64,000 bases of DNA from Delftia sp. PS-11 (GCF_029870285.1 NZ_JACSYA010000027.1:10049-74048), one strand, 5' to 3'. Shown: positions 25,875 to 36,416, numbered from the stretch's first letter. Program-made: numbers and translations. Notes: a model not told the origin generated them from the sequence alone.

Positions 25875-28169
25875 ATGATAAAAATTCATAACCTGGGTTT
25901 CCCCCGCATGGGCGCCCGGCGCGAACTGAAATTCGCGCTGGAGTCGTACTGGAAGGGGGAGACCGCACGCGACGCATTGAAAGACCTGGGAGCACGGCTG
26001 CGCCAGCGGCACTGGCAGGACCAGGCGGGCCTGGACCTGGTGCCCGTGGGAGATTTCTCGTTCTATGACCAGGTTCTGGACATGAGCTTCACGCTGGGCA
26101 ACCTGCCCGAGCGTATGCAAGGCTGGCATGGCGATGTGCTGGACAACTATTTCCGCGTGGCGCGGGGCCGCTCGGCCCACTGCGGGCAAGAGCATGGTGC
26201 CTGCGCTGGCGTGGCCGCTGGCGAAATGACCAAGTGGTTCGACACCAACTACCACTACATCGTCCCTGAATTCACTGCAGACACCACGTTCCGGCTGGAT
26301 GCCTCGCGCCTGCTGGAGCAACTGGCTGAAGCCCGTGCCCAGGGAGTGAACGCCAAGCCGGTCATCATCGGTCCCGTGACTTATCTGTCCATCGGCAAGG
26401 CCAAGGATGGCTCGGACAGGCTGTCCCTGCTGCCGCGCCTGCTGCACGCCTATGCCGAACTGCTGGATACGCTGGCCGCGCAGGGCGCACAATGGGTGCA
26501 GATCGATGAGCCCATTCTGGTCACCGAACTGGATGCCGACTGGCAGCATGCCTTCAACACGGCCTACCACCACCTGAAGACCGCCAAAGTCAAGCTGCTG
26601 CTGGCCACCTATTTCGGCCAGCTCAGGGACAACGGCTACCTGGCAGCCAACCTGCCCGTGGCCGGCCTGCACATCGATGCCGTCAATGGCCGCGATGATG
26701 TGCTGCCCGTGCTCAATGTGCTGCCTGCCCACAAGGTGCTGTCGCTGGGCGTGGTCAACGGGCGCAATATCTGGAAAACCGATCTCGCCGCCGTGCTCGA
26801 CTGGCTGGAGCCCCTGGCCCAGCGCCTGGGCAGGCAGTTGTGGATCGCGCCTTCGTGCTCGCTGCTTCATGTGCCAGTGGATCTGGACAGCGAGCAAAAG
26901 CTCGATGCCGAGGTCAAGTCCTGGCTGGCCTTCGCGTTGCAAAAGCTCGGTGAACTCAAGCTGCTGGGCCGCGCGCTGAACGAAGGCCGTGCTGCTGTGG
27001 CTGCAGAGCTGTCGGCCAACAAGGCCGCGCTGGACGCGCGCCGTGCCTCCCCGCGTGTGCACAACCCGGCCGTGCGGGCTGCCACCGGCCAGATCAGCGC
27101 AGCCATGGGACTGCGCAACAGCGCCTACACCCAGCGTGCATCCAGACAGGCGGCCCATCTGAAGCTGCCCGCCTACCCGACCACGACCATCGGCTCCTTC
27201 CCCCAGACCGCCGCCATACGCCATGCGCGCAGCGAATTCAAGGCCGGGCGCCTGGATGCGGCCAGCTACCAGGCGGCGATGAAAGCCGAAATCGCGCGCA
27301 GCGTGCACGAACAGGAAAAGCTCGGGCTGGATGTGCTGGTGCATGGCGAGGCCGAGCGCAACGACATGGTCGAGTACTTTGGCGAGCAGCTCGAAGGCTA
27401 TGCGTTCAGCCAGTTCGGCTGGGTGCAGTCCTATGGCTCACGCTGCGTCAAGCCCCCGATCCTGTATGGCGACATCCGCCGCCCGCACGCCATGACCGTG
27501 GACTGGATCACCTACGCACAGTCCCTGACAGACAAGCCCATGAAAGGCATGCTCACGGGCCCCGTGACCCTGCTGAACTGGTCCTTTGTGCGCGATGACC
27601 AGCCGCGCTCGGTCTCATGCAGGCAGCTGGCGCTGGCCATCCGCGAGGAAGTGCTGGACCTGGAGCGCGCCGGCATCCGTGTGATCCAGATCGACGAGGC
27701 CGCGCTGCGCGAGGGCCTGCCGCTGCGCAAGTCCCAGTGGCCGCAATACCTGGACTGGGCCGTGGAGAGCTTTCGCATCACGGCCAACGGCGTGCGCGAC
27801 GAGACCCAGATCCATACCCACATGTGCTATTCGGAGTTCAATGACATCATCGACGCGATTGCCGGCATGGATGCCGACGTGATCACCATCGAGACATCGC
27901 GCTCGGACATGGAACTGCTCGATGCCTTCGAGCATTTCCAGTACCCCAACGAGATAGGCCCTGGCGTGTACGACATCCACTCGCCCAATATCCCCGCGCA
28001 GGAGCACATCGTGCAGCTGATGCAAAAGGCAGCGCAGCGCATCCCTGCCGGGCGCCTCTGGGTCAATCCTGACTGCGGACTCAAGACCCGCCAGTGGGCC
28101 GAGGTGATCCCGGCCCTGGCCCACATGGTTGCCGCAGCCAAAACGCTGCGCGCCAGCGCCGGCGTCTGA
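25875..28169 (+). CDS. metE: Cobalamin-independent methionine synthase
   Basis: A 764-residue enzyme, the usual MetE length. It transfers a methyl group from methyltetrahydropteroyltriglutamate to homocysteine. The start at 25875 gives the canonical [18 protein letters not shown] and has GGAGAG upstream; an in-frame ATG at 25827 lacks this. The N-terminal domain holds the family helix; the C-terminal barrel (about 430-760) has [28 protein letters not shown], zinc ligands in HMCYSEF and NPDCGLKTR, and an intact substrate Glu/Asp set. Control by the divergent metR is expected. Confidence 0.97.
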   Translation: MIKIHNLGFPRMGARRELKFALESYWKGETARDALKDLGARLRQRHWQDQAGLDLVPVGDFSFYDQVLDMSFTLGNLPERMQGWHGDVLDNYFRVARGRSAHCGQEHGACAGVAAGEMTKWFDTNYHYIVPEFTADTTFRLDASRLLEQLAEARAQGVNAKPVIIGPVTYLSIGKAKDGSDRLSLLPRLLHAYAELLDTLAAQGAQWVQIDEPILVTELDADWQHAFNTAYHHLKTAKVKLLLATYFGQLRDNGYLAANLPVAGLHIDAVNGRDDVLPVLNVLPAHKVLSLGVVNGRNIWKTDLAAVLDWLEPLAQRLGRQLWIAPSCSLLHVPVDLDSEQKLDAEVKSWLAFALQKLGELKLLGRALNEGRAAVAAELSANKAALDARRASPRVHNPAVRAATGQISAAMGLRNSAYTQRASRQAAHLKLPAYPTTTIGSFPQTAAIRHARSEFKAGRLDAASYQAAMKAEIARSVHEQEKLGLDVLVHGEAERNDMVEYFGEQLEGYAFSQFGWVQSYGSRCVKPPILYGDIRRPHAMTVDWITYAQSLTDKPMKGMLTGPVTLLNWSFVRDDQPRSVSCRQLALAIREEVLDLERAGIRVIQIDEAALREGLPLRKSQWPQYLDWAVESFRITANGVRDETQIHTHMCYSEFNDIIDAIAGMDADVITIETSRSDMELLDAFEHFQYPNEIGPGVYDIHSPNIPAQEHIVQLMQKAAQRIPAGRLWVNPDCGLKTRQWAEVIPALAHMVAAAKTLRASAGV

Positions 28170-28190
28170 GACGCGCCAGTGCGCCAGCTG

Positions 28191-29378
28191 TCAGAAACAG
28201 TCGCCGGGCACGCGGACCCAGCCTTCCATGAGGATGCGTGCGCTGCGGCTCATCAAGGCCCTGGTCACCCGCCACTGGCCATCCACCTGCCGGGCCTGGG
28301 CGCCCACGCGCAGCGTGCCAGAGGGGTGCCCGAAACGCACGGCCGACCGCTCCCCGCCCCCTGCTGCCCGGTTCACCAGCGTACCCGGCACCGCCGCTGC
28401 CGCGCCGATGGCCACTGCCGCCGTGCCCATCATGGCGTGGTGCAGACGGCCCATGGACAGCGCCCGCACCAGCAGGTCCACGTCACCGGCCTCGATGCGC
28501 TTGCCGCTGGAGGCCGTGTAGCTGGCGGGCGCCGCGACAAAGGCAATCTTGGGCGTGTGCTGGCGTGTCGCTGCCTGCGCCAGATCCTGGATCAGGCCCA
28601 TCCGCAGCGCGCCATGCGCGCGGATGGCCTCGAAGCGCGCCAGCGCACCGGCATCGCCATTGATGGCCTCCTGCAGCTCGCAGCCCGTGTAGCCCAGCTG
28701 GCCTGCATCCAGGAAGATGGTGGGAATGCCGGCATTGATCAGCGTGGCGGCAAAGCTGCCCACGCCGGGCACATCCAGGCGGTCCACCAGATTGCCGGTG
28801 GGAAACATGGCGCCGCCGCCCTCGCCTTCTTCGGCCGGATCGAGAAACTCCAGCTGCACCTCGGCTGCAGCAAAAGTCACGCCGTCCAGCTCGAAATCGC
28901 CGGTTTCCTGGACCTGCCCGTCCGTGATGGGCACATGGGCGATGATGGTCTTGCCGATATTGGCCTGCCATATGCGCAGGGTGGCCATGCCGTTGCGGGG
29001 AATGCGCGCGGGATCGATCAGGCCCATATGGATGGCGCAGGGGCCGACGGCCGCCGAGAGATTGCCGCAATTGCCGCTCCAGTCCACAAAGGGCTGGTCA
29101 ATGGCCACCTGCCCGAACAGGTAGTCCACATCATGGTCCTGGCGTGCGCTGCGCGAGAGGATGACGGCCTTGCTGGTGCTGGAGGATGCATTGCCCATGC
29201 CATCGATCTGCTTGCCGTAGGGGTCGGGACTGCCCAAAGTGCGCAGCAAGATGGCATCGCGCGCAGCACCAGGCTGCTGCGCCGCGGCAGGAAGGTCCTG
29301 CAGGCGGAAAAACACCCCCTTGCTGGTGCCGCCGCGAAGGTAGGTGGCGGGAATTTTGATCTGTGCCATGTTCATCAT
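28191..29378 (-). CDS. prpF: 2-methylaconitate cis-trans isomerase
   Basis: A 395-residue PrpF. The fold is of the diaminopimelate-epimerase type with family motifs LRGGTSKGVFFR, GKQIDGMGNASSSTSKAVI, DWSGNCGNLSAAVGP and FPTGNLVDRLDVPG. It isomerises the 2-methylaconitate isomer produced by AcnD so that aconitase can hydrate it to 2-methylisocitrate. Its start overlaps the acnD stop by four bases (ATGA), so the pair is translationally coupled. It converges on metE with only 21 bases between stops. Confidence 0.95.
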   Translation of the reverse strand: MMNMAQIKIPATYLRGGTSKGVFFRLQDLPAAAQQPGAARDAILLRTLGSPDPYGKQIDGMGNASSSTSKAVILSRSARQDHDVDYLFGQVAIDQPFVDWSGNCGNLSAAVGPCAIHMGLIDPARIPRNGMATLRIWQANIGKTIIAHVPITDGQVQETGDFELDGVTFAAAEVQLEFLDPAEEGEGGGAMFPTGNLVDRLDVPGVGSFAATLINAGIPTIFLDAGQLGYTGCELQEAINGDAGALARFEAIRAHGALRMGLIQDLAQAATRQHTPKIAFVAAPASYTASSGKRIEAGDVDLLVRALSMGRLHHAMMGTAAVAIGAAAAVPGTLVNRAAGGGERSAVRFGHPSGTLRVGAQARQVDGQWRVTRALMSRSARILMEGWVRVPGDCF

Positions 29379-32026
29379 GCCTGCCGGGTTGCCAGCTGTG
29401 CCGTCTGCTGCGTCTGTGCGAGAAAATCCTGGGCGAAGCGCTGCAATACGCCACCGGCTTCGTAAACCGAAACCTCCTCGGCCGTGTCCAGCCGGCAGGT
29501 CACGGGTACGTGCAGCGTCTGCCCGCTGCGGCGCACCACCTGCAGCACGAGGTCGGCACAGGGCCCGCGCTCGCCCAGCACATCATAGATCTCGGTGCCA
29601 TCCAGGCCCAGGGTCAGGCGGCTGGTGCCGGGCTTGAACTCCAGCGGCAGCACGCCCATGCCGATGAGGTTGGTGCGGTGGATGCGCTCGAAGCCCTCGG
29701 CCACCACGGTCTCGACGCCCGCCAGGCGCACACCCTTGGCCGCCCAGTCGCGGCTGGAGCCCTGGCCGTAGTCCGCGCCCGCGATGATGATCAGCGGCTG
29801 GCGCCGGTTCAGGTAGGTTTCGATGGCTTCCCACATGCGCACCACCCTGCCCTCGGGCTCGATGCGCGCCAGCGAGCCCTTTTGCACCCTGCCATCCACA
29901 ACGGCCATTTCATTGACGAGCTGCGGATTGGCAAAGGTTGCGCGCATCGCCGTCAGGTGGTCGCCCCGGTGGGTGGCGTAGGAGTTGAAGTCTTCCTCGG
30001 GCAGGCCCATTTGGGCCAGGTACTCGCCAGCGGCGCTATCGGGCAGGATGGCATTGGACGGCGACAGATGGTCGGTGGTGATATTGTCGGGCAGCAGCGC
30101 CAGCGCGCGCATGCCTGCCAGGCTGCGCGCATGGGCGGCCAGCGCCCCCACGCCTTCGGTATCCCAGTAGGGCGGGCGCCGGATGTAGGTGGACTGCGGG
30201 CGCCAGTCATATTGCGGGGCAGCCTTGCCCGCCTCGCTGCGGCGCAGGGCGAACATGGGCTCGTACACCGCACGGTACTGCTCGGGTCTGACACAGGCGC
30301 TCACCACCGCATCGATTTCCTCATCCCCTGGCCAGATGTCCTTCAGCCGGATTTCCCGGCCATCGGCCATGCCCAGCACATCGTTTTCGATGTCGAAGCG
30401 CACGGTTCCCGCAATGGCATAGGCCACCACCAGCGGCGGCGAGGCCAGGAAAGCCTGTCTGGCGTAGGGATGGATGCGCCCGTCGAAATTGCGGTTGCCC
30501 GATAGCACCGCCGTGGCGTAGAGGTCGCGCCCGATGATCTCCTGCTGAATCCTGGGATCCAGCGCACCCGACATCCCGTTGCAGGTGGTGCAGGCAAAGG
30601 CCACGATGCCAAAGCCCAGCTGCTCCAGCTCGGACAACAGGCCTGCCTCCTTGAGATACAGCTCCACGGCCCTGGAACCCGGCGCCAGCGAGGTCTTGAC
30701 CCAGGGCTTGCGCGCCAGGCCCAGCCGGTTGGCGTTGCGTGCCAGCAGCGCGGCGGCGATCACGTTGCGCGGGTTGCTGGTGTTGGTGCAGCTGGTGATG
30801 GCGGCAATGATGACGGCCCCATCCGGCAGCAGTCCCTGGGCCTCTTGCGCGCGGGCAGTCTGCAGCCCTTCGGCACTGGCAATGCCCCGCTCTGCCAGCG
30901 CCGAGGTCGGCAGCCGGCGGTGCGGGTTGGACGGGCCGGCCATATTGCGCACCACGCCGGACAGATCGAAGGCCAGCACACGCTCGTACTGCGCGGTCTG
31001 CAAGTCGGTGCTCCAGAAACCTGCCGTGCGGGCATAGGTTTCGACCAGCCGGACCTGCTCAGGGCTGCGGTCGGTCAGCCGCAGATAGGCAATGGTCTGC
31101 GGGTCGATGGCAAACAGCGCCGCCGTAGCCCCGTATTCGGGGCACATGTTGGAGATGGTGGAGCGGTCCCCGATCGACAGGCTGTCCGCGCCTTCGCCGA
31201 AGAACTCCACATAGGAGCCCACCACCTTTTGCGCGCGCAAAAACTCGGTCAGCGCCAGCGCGATATCGGTGGCGGTGATGCCCGGCTGGCGACGGCCCGT
31301 GAGACGCACGCCCACGATGTCCGGCAGGCGCATCCACGATGCACGGCCCAGCATCACATTTTCCGCCTCCAGCCCGCCCACGCCCACGGCAATCACGCCC
31401 AGCGCATCGACATGGGGCGTGTGCGAATCCGTGCCTACGCAGGTATCGGGAAAGGCCAGCCCGTCCTGAACGCAGACCACGGGCGACATTTTCTCCAGAT
31501 TGATCTGGTGCATGATGCCGTTGCCTGCTGGAATCACCTCCACGTTGGAGAAGGCCCGCCGGGTCCACTCGATGAAGTGGAAACGGTCCTCGTTGCGCCG
31601 GTCTTCGATGGCGCGGTTTTTGGCGAAGGCATCGGGCTCGAAGCCGCCGCACTCCACGGCCAGTGAATGGTCCACGATGAGCTGCACGGGCACGACGGGG
31701 TTGACCTGGGAGGGATCTCCCCCCTGCCTGGCAATCGCATCGCGCAGGCCGGCCAGGTCCACCAGGGCCGTCTGGCCCAGGATGTCATGGCAGACCACGC
31801 GCACAGGAAACCAGGGAAAGTCGATATCGCGCATGCGCCCGATGAGCTGGCGCAGGTAGCTGTCGAGCTGCGCGGGATCGGCACGGCGCACCAGATTCTC
31901 GGCGTGAACCCGTGCCGTGTAAGGCAGCGTGGCCCAGGCGCCCGGCTGCAGAGCATCGACAGCGGCGCGGGCATCGATATAGTCCAGCGCCGTGCCTGGC
32001 AGGTTTTTTCTGTAATGGGTATTCAT
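29375..32026 (-). CDS. acnD: Fe/S-dependent 2-methylcitrate dehydratase
   Basis: An 883-residue aconitase-family enzyme. Cluster cysteines lie in AAITSCTNTSNPRN and FACTTCNGMSG. Substrate-site motifs include GVGGLEAENVMLGRASWMRL, DSHTPHVDALG near the N-terminal half and GADYGQGSSRDWAAKG in the swivelling domain. AcnD dehydrates 2-methylcitrate and requires PrpF. It follows prpC after a 78-base gap that contains an 8-base-arm hairpin, so its expression relative to prpC may be modulated. Confidence 0.95.
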   Translation of the reverse strand: MNTHYRKNLPGTALDYIDARAAVDALQPGAWATLPYTARVHAENLVRRADPAQLDSYLRQLIGRMRDIDFPWFPVRVVCHDILGQTALVDLAGLRDAIARQGGDPSQVNPVVPVQLIVDHSLAVECGGFEPDAFAKNRAIEDRRNEDRFHFIEWTRRAFSNVEVIPAGNGIMHQINLEKMSPVVCVQDGLAFPDTCVGTDSHTPHVDALGVIAVGVGGLEAENVMLGRASWMRLPDIVGVRLTGRRQPGITATDIALALTEFLRAQKVVGSYVEFFGEGADSLSIGDRSTISNMCPEYGATAALFAIDPQTIAYLRLTDRSPEQVRLVETYARTAGFWSTDLQTAQYERVLAFDLSGVVRNMAGPSNPHRRLPTSALAERGIASAEGLQTARAQEAQGLLPDGAVIIAAITSCTNTSNPRNVIAAALLARNANRLGLARKPWVKTSLAPGSRAVELYLKEAGLLSELEQLGFGIVAFACTTCNGMSGALDPRIQQEIIGRDLYATAVLSGNRNFDGRIHPYARQAFLASPPLVVAYAIAGTVRFDIENDVLGMADGREIRLKDIWPGDEEIDAVVSACVRPEQYRAVYEPMFALRRSEAGKAAPQYDWRPQSTYIRRPPYWDTEGVGALAAHARSLAGMRALALLPDNITTDHLSPSNAILPDSAAGEYLAQMGLPEEDFNSYATHRGDHLTAMRATFANPQLVNEMAVVDGRVQKGSLARIEPEGRVVRMWEAIETYLNRRQPLIIIAGADYGQGSSRDWAAKGVRLAGVETVVAEGFERIHRTNLIGMGVLPLEFKPGTSRLTLGLDGTEIYDVLGERGPCADLVLQVVRRSGQTLHVPVTCRLDTAEEVSVYEAGGVLQRFAQDFLAQTQQTAQLATRQA

Positions 32027-32041
32027 GGGGCGGATGCAATG

Positions 32042-32062
32042 GGGCGGGCATGCGGCCCGCCC
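32042..32062 (-). promoter_or_regulatory. Intercistronic hairpin between prpC and acnD
   Basis: Arms GGGCGGGC and GCCCGCCC enclose a 5-base loop in the 78-base gap. No T-run follows on the coding strand. It could be a partial terminator or an mRNA stability element that sets the prpC:acnD ratio. Confidence 0.35.
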
Positions 32063-32104
32063 GGCAGTTTCCAGAAAGGCTGTCGGTCAAAAACCTGCGG
32101 TGGC

Positions 32105-33277
32105 TCAGGTGCGAGCATCAATGGGCACGAACTGCAGATCGTCGGGGCCGGTGTAGTGCGCGCTCGGCCGGATGATCTTGTTGTCCTGGCGCTGCTCGAT
32201 CACATGGGCCGCCCAGCCGCTGGTGCGCGCAATCACGAACAGCGGCGTGAACATGGCCGTGGGCACGCCCATCATGTGGTAACTGACGGCGCTGAACCAG
32301 TCCAGATTGGGGAACATCTTCTTGGCATCCCACATCACCGCCTCCAGGCGGTCGGCAATATCGTACATCCGGCTCGATCCCGCCTCGTCGGACAGGCGCC
32401 GCGCCACGCCCTTGATGACCACATTGCGCGGGTCGCTGACCGTATAGACCGGATGGCCAAAGCCGATGACCACCTCGCGCGCCTCGATGCGGCGGCGGAT
32501 GTCCGCCTCGGCCTCGTCGGGACTGGCATAGCGCTTCTGGACCTCGAAGGCCACTTCGTTGGCGCCGCCATGCTTGGGGCCGCGCAGCGCGCCAATGGCG
32601 CCGGCGATGGAGGAGTACATGTCGCTGCCCGTGCCCGCGATCACGCGCGCCGTGAAGGTCGAAGCGTTGAACTCGTGCTCGGCATAGAGATTCAGCGAGG
32701 TGTGCATGGCGCGCACCCAGCTGCCGGCAGGTTTCCTGCCGTGCAGCAGATGCAGGAAATGGCCACCGATGGAGTCGTCATCGGTTTCGACCTCGATGCG
32801 CCGGCCCGAATTGCTCCAGTGGTACCAGTACAGCAGCATGGAGCCCAGGCTGGCCATGAGGCGGTCGGCAATATCGCGTCCGCCCGCCAGATTGTGGTCG
32901 TCCTTCTCGGGCAGCACGCAGCCCAGGGCCGAGACCCCCGTGCGCATCACATCCATGGGGTGCGCGCCGGCTGGCAACTGCTCCAGCGCCTGGCGCACGC
33001 TGGCCGGCAGGCCGCGCAGCGCCTGCAGCTTGCTTTTGTAGGCCTGCAGCTCGGCGCGCGTGGGCAGCTTGCCATGCACGAGCAGATGGGCAATTTCCTC
33101 GAACTCGCAGACTTCAGCGATGTCCAGGATGTCATAGCCCCGGTAGTGCAGGTCGTTGCCTGAGCGGCCGACCGTACACAGTGCGGTGTTGCCTGCGGTC
33201 ACCCCGGAGAGTGCGACGGATTTTTTGGGCTTGAAGGCGCCAGCCTGGGCCGGTGCTTCGCAAGTCATGGTGCTCAT
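32105..33277 (-). CDS. prpC: 2-methylcitrate synthase
   Basis: A 390-residue citrate-synthase-family enzyme that condenses propionyl-CoA with oxaloacetate. The start [11 protein letters not shown] is chosen because AGGAG lies just upstream. Typical motifs: [60 protein letters not shown] and [15 protein letters not shown] with the catalytic His residues, and [20 protein letters not shown]. It is first in the prpC-acnD-prpF operon, divergent from the regulator. prpB, which often precedes prpC, is missing here. Confidence 0.95.
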   Translation of the reverse strand: MSTMTCEAPAQAGAFKPKKSVALSGVTAGNTALCTVGRSGNDLHYRGYDILDIAEVCEFEEIAHLLVHGKLPTRAELQAYKSKLQALRGLPASVRQALEQLPAGAHPMDVMRTGVSALGCVLPEKDDHNLAGGRDIADRLMASLGSMLLYWYHWSNSGRRIEVETDDDSIGGHFLHLLHGRKPAGSWVRAMHTSLNLYAEHEFNASTFTARVIAGTGSDMYSSIAGAIGALRGPKHGGANEVAFEVQKRYASPDEAEADIRRRIEAREVVIGFGHPVYTVSDPRNVVIKGVARRLSDEAGSSRMYDIADRLEAVMWDAKKMFPNLDWFSAVSYHMMGVPTAMFTPLFVIARTSGWAAHVIEQRQDNKIIRPSAHYTGPDDLQFVPIDART

Positions 33278-33338
33278 GTAATGGTCTCCTGCGACAGATA
33301 TGGACAATTCACCAGGGCTTCTGGGGGTGTTGTCACGG

Positions 33339-33429
33339 TTCGCAATTTACGCAAAATAGCGGCTATACAACAGCACTAAAAAGGCGAATTCTTGCGAATC
33401 ACTACCCGCGATATTGCGAATTTTGCGAA
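33339..33429. promoter_or_regulatory. Operator cluster of TTGCGAA repeats between prpC and its regulator
   Basis: TTGCGAA occurs exactly at 33392-33398, 33414-33420 and 33423-33429. A GGCGAA variant is at 33382-33388 and an inverted copy TTCGCAA at 33339-33345. The copies form pairs about one helical turn apart. This cluster in the divergent region is the likely binding site of the XRE/IrrE-type regulator encoded to the right. Confidence 0.65.
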
Positions 33430-33471
33430 TTATTTTTTCTGGGGCTGTACCCTGATCCAGGAGCCAGACGC

Positions 33472-34878
33472 ATGAAAAAGACCTTCATGGGCGTCAAGCT
33501 GCGCAAGCTTCGCTCGGAGCGCGGCCTGTCGCAGGTCGCTCTGGCCCAGGCGCTGGATCTGTCCCCCAGCTATCTGAACCAGCTCGAACAGAACCAGCGC
33601 CCGCTGACCGTGTCTGTGCTGCTGCGGCTTAACCGCGCTCTGGGCGTGGATATCCAGGAGTTTTCAGAAGACGAGCAGGCCCGGCTGGTCGCGGGCCTTC
33701 GCGAAGCGCTGGCTGACGCGCCTGAGCCCATTGCCCTGCCCGAGCTGCAGGAAGTCGCGGCGCAGATGCCTGCGCTGGGTCGGGCCGTGATCGCCATGCA
33801 CCAGCGCCACCTGGAAGCCATGGAGCGGCTGGAGAGCCTGTCGCTGCGCCTGGGCGATGACCGCAGCGAAGCTGCAGCCCCCAGGGCCATGCCCTTTGAG
33901 TTGGTGCGCGACTTCTTCTTTGCCCACCAGAACCATTTCGATGCCGTGGACCGGGCCGCAGAGGCGCTGGCCGGCGAAGCACAGGCGCATGGAGGCAGCC
34001 TGGCAGACTGGCTGGCGGCCCGGCTGTGGCAGCGCCACGGTGTGCGGGTCCATTTTGCGCAAGGCCCTGGCGAAGGCCTGCGCCGCTTCGATCCGGGCGC
34101 GCGCAGCCTGCAGCTTTCATCGGCGCTGGAACCTTCCCAGCGGGCATTCCAGATGGGCACGCAACTCGCCCTGCTGGAGATCGGAGATACCCTGCAGCAG
34201 CTGACCGATACGCCCCCTCTGGCAGGCGACGCCGCTTCGCGCAGGCTGGCGCGCGTGGGTCTGGCCAACTACTTCGCGGGAGCCCTGCTGCTGCCGTATG
34301 GCAGCTTCCTAAATGCCGCCGAGCAGTTGCGCTATGACATTGACCTGCTGGGCCAGCGCTTCGGCGTAGGGTTTGAAACCGTCTGCCACCGGCTCAGCAC
34401 GCTGCAGCGCCCGGGGGCGCCAGGCGTGCCGTTCTTTTTCGTGCGCGTGGACCGTGCAGGCAACATCTCCAAGCGCCAGTCGGCCACGCACTTCCATTTC
34501 AGCCGCACGGGCGGCACCTGCCCACTATGGAATGTGTATGAAGCCTTTGGCCAGCCTGGACAGGTGCTGCGCCAGCTCGCCGCCATGCCCGACGGCAGGC
34601 GCTACCTCTGGATTGCACGCTGCGTATCGCACGGCCAGGGCGGGTATGGATCGCCACGCAAGAACTTCTCCATCGGCCTGGGCTGCGACATACGGCATGC
34701 GGCGCGCCTGGTCTATGCCAAGGGACTGGATCTGACCGACCCCGATGCGGCCACCCCCATCGGAATGGGATGCAAGGTCTGCGAGCGTGCCGCTTGCCCC
34801 CAGCGGGCCTTTCCCTTCGTGGGCCGTGCGCTGGATGTCAATGAAAATGAAAGCCGGTTTGCTCCCTACGATATTTAA
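33472..34878 (+). CDS. XRE/IrrE-type short-chain fatty acyl regulator of the methylcitrate genes
   Basis: A 468-residue regulator related to RamB/ScfR-type proteins. The start at 33472 has AGGAG upstream. Residues 5-62 form a Cro/CI HTH (KLRKLRSERGLSQVALAQAL, SPSYLNQLEQNQRPL); about 150-320 is an IrrE-like domain (LANYFAGALLLPYG, AEQLRYDIDLLGQRFGVGFE) in which no intact HExxH is seen; about 325-465 is the C-terminal DUF2083-like domain with a Cys cluster (MGCKVCERAACPQRAFP). Such proteins sense acyl-CoA and control propionate catabolism. Divergence from prpC and the TTGCGAA cluster support that role; whether it activates or represses is not known. Confidence 0.88.
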   Translation: MKKTFMGVKLRKLRSERGLSQVALAQALDLSPSYLNQLEQNQRPLTVSVLLRLNRALGVDIQEFSEDEQARLVAGLREALADAPEPIALPELQEVAAQMPALGRAVIAMHQRHLEAMERLESLSLRLGDDRSEAAAPRAMPFELVRDFFFAHQNHFDAVDRAAEALAGEAQAHGGSLADWLAARLWQRHGVRVHFAQGPGEGLRRFDPGARSLQLSSALEPSQRAFQMGTQLALLEIGDTLQQLTDTPPLAGDAASRRLARVGLANYFAGALLLPYGSFLNAAEQLRYDIDLLGQRFGVGFETVCHRLSTLQRPGAPGVPFFFVRVDRAGNISKRQSATHFHFSRTGGTCPLWNVYEAFGQPGQVLRQLAAMPDGRRYLWIARCVSHGQGGYGSPRKNFSIGLGCDIRHAARLVYAKGLDLTDPDAATPIGMGCKVCERAACPQRAFPFVGRALDVNENESRFAPYDI

Positions 34879-35180
34879 ATAATGATGAGAATCAATATCA
34901 AAAAGATGTGGCTATCAATTTATTTAAATAAATTTCACATTTATCAAAAATACTATTTTTGATATGATGCAGGCACTTTGTTAGTGCGCTACATGCATCC
35001 TCAAACACGCTCTATACGTGTCTGGCAAGACGGGTTTGAAAACCTGGCCCGCACAGTGCTGCGGCCGCGCGGCCTGCGCGGCATCGCATGCCAGAGTTGC
35101 GTCAAAATAGCAATCTTTTCTGTATCCAGTGTCTCGACAGCAATGCGGCTGATCCGCTCCGTGTTACCAAAGAGTTGATC
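34879..35180. promoter_or_regulatory. AT-rich control region with a perfect 11-base-arm palindrome
   Basis: No gene is seen in these 302 bases. 34942-34964 is a perfect dyad: arms TATCAAAAATA and TATTTTTGATA around a single C. A second element near 34882-34903 (TGATGAGAATCAATATCA) resembles a Fur box. The region is far more AT-rich than its surroundings and lies upstream of the HD-GYP gene, so it probably holds that gene's regulated promoter. Confidence 0.5.
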
Positions 35181-36416
35181 ATGATCAAGAAAATCAGCGT
35201 GCAGCAGTTGCAGCTTGGCATGTTCCTGGAGGGAATGTGCGGCAGTTGGATGGATCACCCCTTCTGGCGTACACGTTTCAAACTGGAGGATCCCGAGGAT
35301 CTGCAGAGGGTTCTGCACTCCTCCGTCCAGGAAGTGTGGATCGATACCAGCAAGGGCCTTGATGTCGCGCGAGGCGTTCATGCCGAAACACGTGACGAAG
35401 TGGACAGCCGCATCGAAACCCAGCTGGGCGAACTGTCCGTGTTGGCCAGCCTGGAGCCCGAAGATCAGGCGGTCAGCTTCGATCAGGAAATCCACCGGGC
35501 GGCACAGATCTGCCTGAAGTCCAAGCAGGCCATCACGCAGATGCTGCAGGAAGCGCGGATGGGCCAGGCCATCCACCAGGAGGACGCCAGGGCGCTGGTC
35601 AACGAGATTTCGGCATCGATCACGCGCAATCCCAGCGCGCTGATCAGCATGGCCCGCCTGAAGACAGCGGACGATTACACCTACATGCATTCCGTTGCCG
35701 TCTGCGCCCTGATGGTCTCCCTGGCAAGGCAACTCAACCTCGATGCGCAGCAGGTGCGTGAGGCGGGCTTTGCCGGGCTGCTGCACGACATCGGCAAGAT
35801 CGTGGTGCCCCACAATATCCTGAACAAGCCAGGGCGGCTGACGGACCATGAGTTCTCCGTGGTGCGCAACCACCCCAGCCTGGGCCATCAGCTGCTGCTG
35901 ACCAGCGGCGTGGACAATCCGGTGGTGCTTGACGTCTGCCTGCACCACCATGAAAAGGTGGATGGCACAGGCTACCCCGAGGGCCTCAAGGGTGACCGCA
36001 TCAGCCTGTTCGCCAAGATGGGCGCCATCTGCGATGTCTATGACGCGATCACATCGGACCGGCCCTACAAGAATGGCTGGGACCCGTCGGAAGCCATCCA
36101 CAAAATGGCGGAATGGAGTGCAGGACACTTCGACATTCCAGTTTTCCAGGCGTTCGTCCGCAGCATTGGCATCTATCCCGTAGGCTCCCTGGTCAGGCTG
36201 ACTTCAGGCAGGCTGGGGGTTGTCGTGGACCATGGCCGGCGGTCGCTGCTCACGCCCCAGGTCAAGGTCTTCTACTCGACTGTGTCCAAAATGCGCATTC
36301 CCCCCCAGGTCGTGGATCTGGCCACGCCCGGGTGCAAGGAAAAAATTGTCGGCCGGGAAAATCCGGAGAGCTGGAATTTCCACGACCTGAACAAGCTATG
36401 GATGAGCTGGATGTGA
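35181..36416 (+). CDS. HD-GYP domain cyclic-di-GMP phosphodiesterase
   Basis: A 411-residue protein. Residues 1-130 form a DUF3391 domain (MIKKISVQQLQLGMFLEGMC). Residues about 150-330 are the HD-GYP domain with the metal-site HDIGK, HHEKVDGTGYPEGL containing the GYP motif, and ICDVYDAITSDRPYK. All expected catalytic residues are present, so it should hydrolyse c-di-GMP. A short C-terminal domain follows. The start has no overlap with another gene; in-frame sequence further upstream is in the AT-rich region. Its 3' end overlaps the convergent GGDEF-EAL gene by 21 bases. Confidence 0.93.
   Translation: MIKKISVQQLQLGMFLEGMCGSWMDHPFWRTRFKLEDPEDLQRVLHSSVQEVWIDTSKGLDVARGVHAETRDEVDSRIETQLGELSVLASLEPEDQAVSFDQEIHRAAQICLKSKQAITQMLQEARMGQAIHQEDARALVNEISASITRNPSALISMARLKTADDYTYMHSVAVCALMVSLARQLNLDAQQVREAGFAGLLHDIGKIVVPHNILNKPGRLTDHEFSVVRNHPSLGHQLLLTSGVDNPVVLDVCLHHHEKVDGTGYPEGLKGDRISLFAKMGAICDVYDAITSDRPYKNGWDPSEAIHKMAEWSAGHFDIPVFQAFVRSIGIYPVGSLVRLTSGRLGVVVDHGRRSLLTPQVKVFYSTVSKMRIPPQVVDLATPGCKEKIVGRENPESWNFHDLNKLWMSWM

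Noticed and set aside
25824..27344. 506-codon open frame on the minus strand
   Set aside because: Antisense shadow of metE with typical shadow composition.
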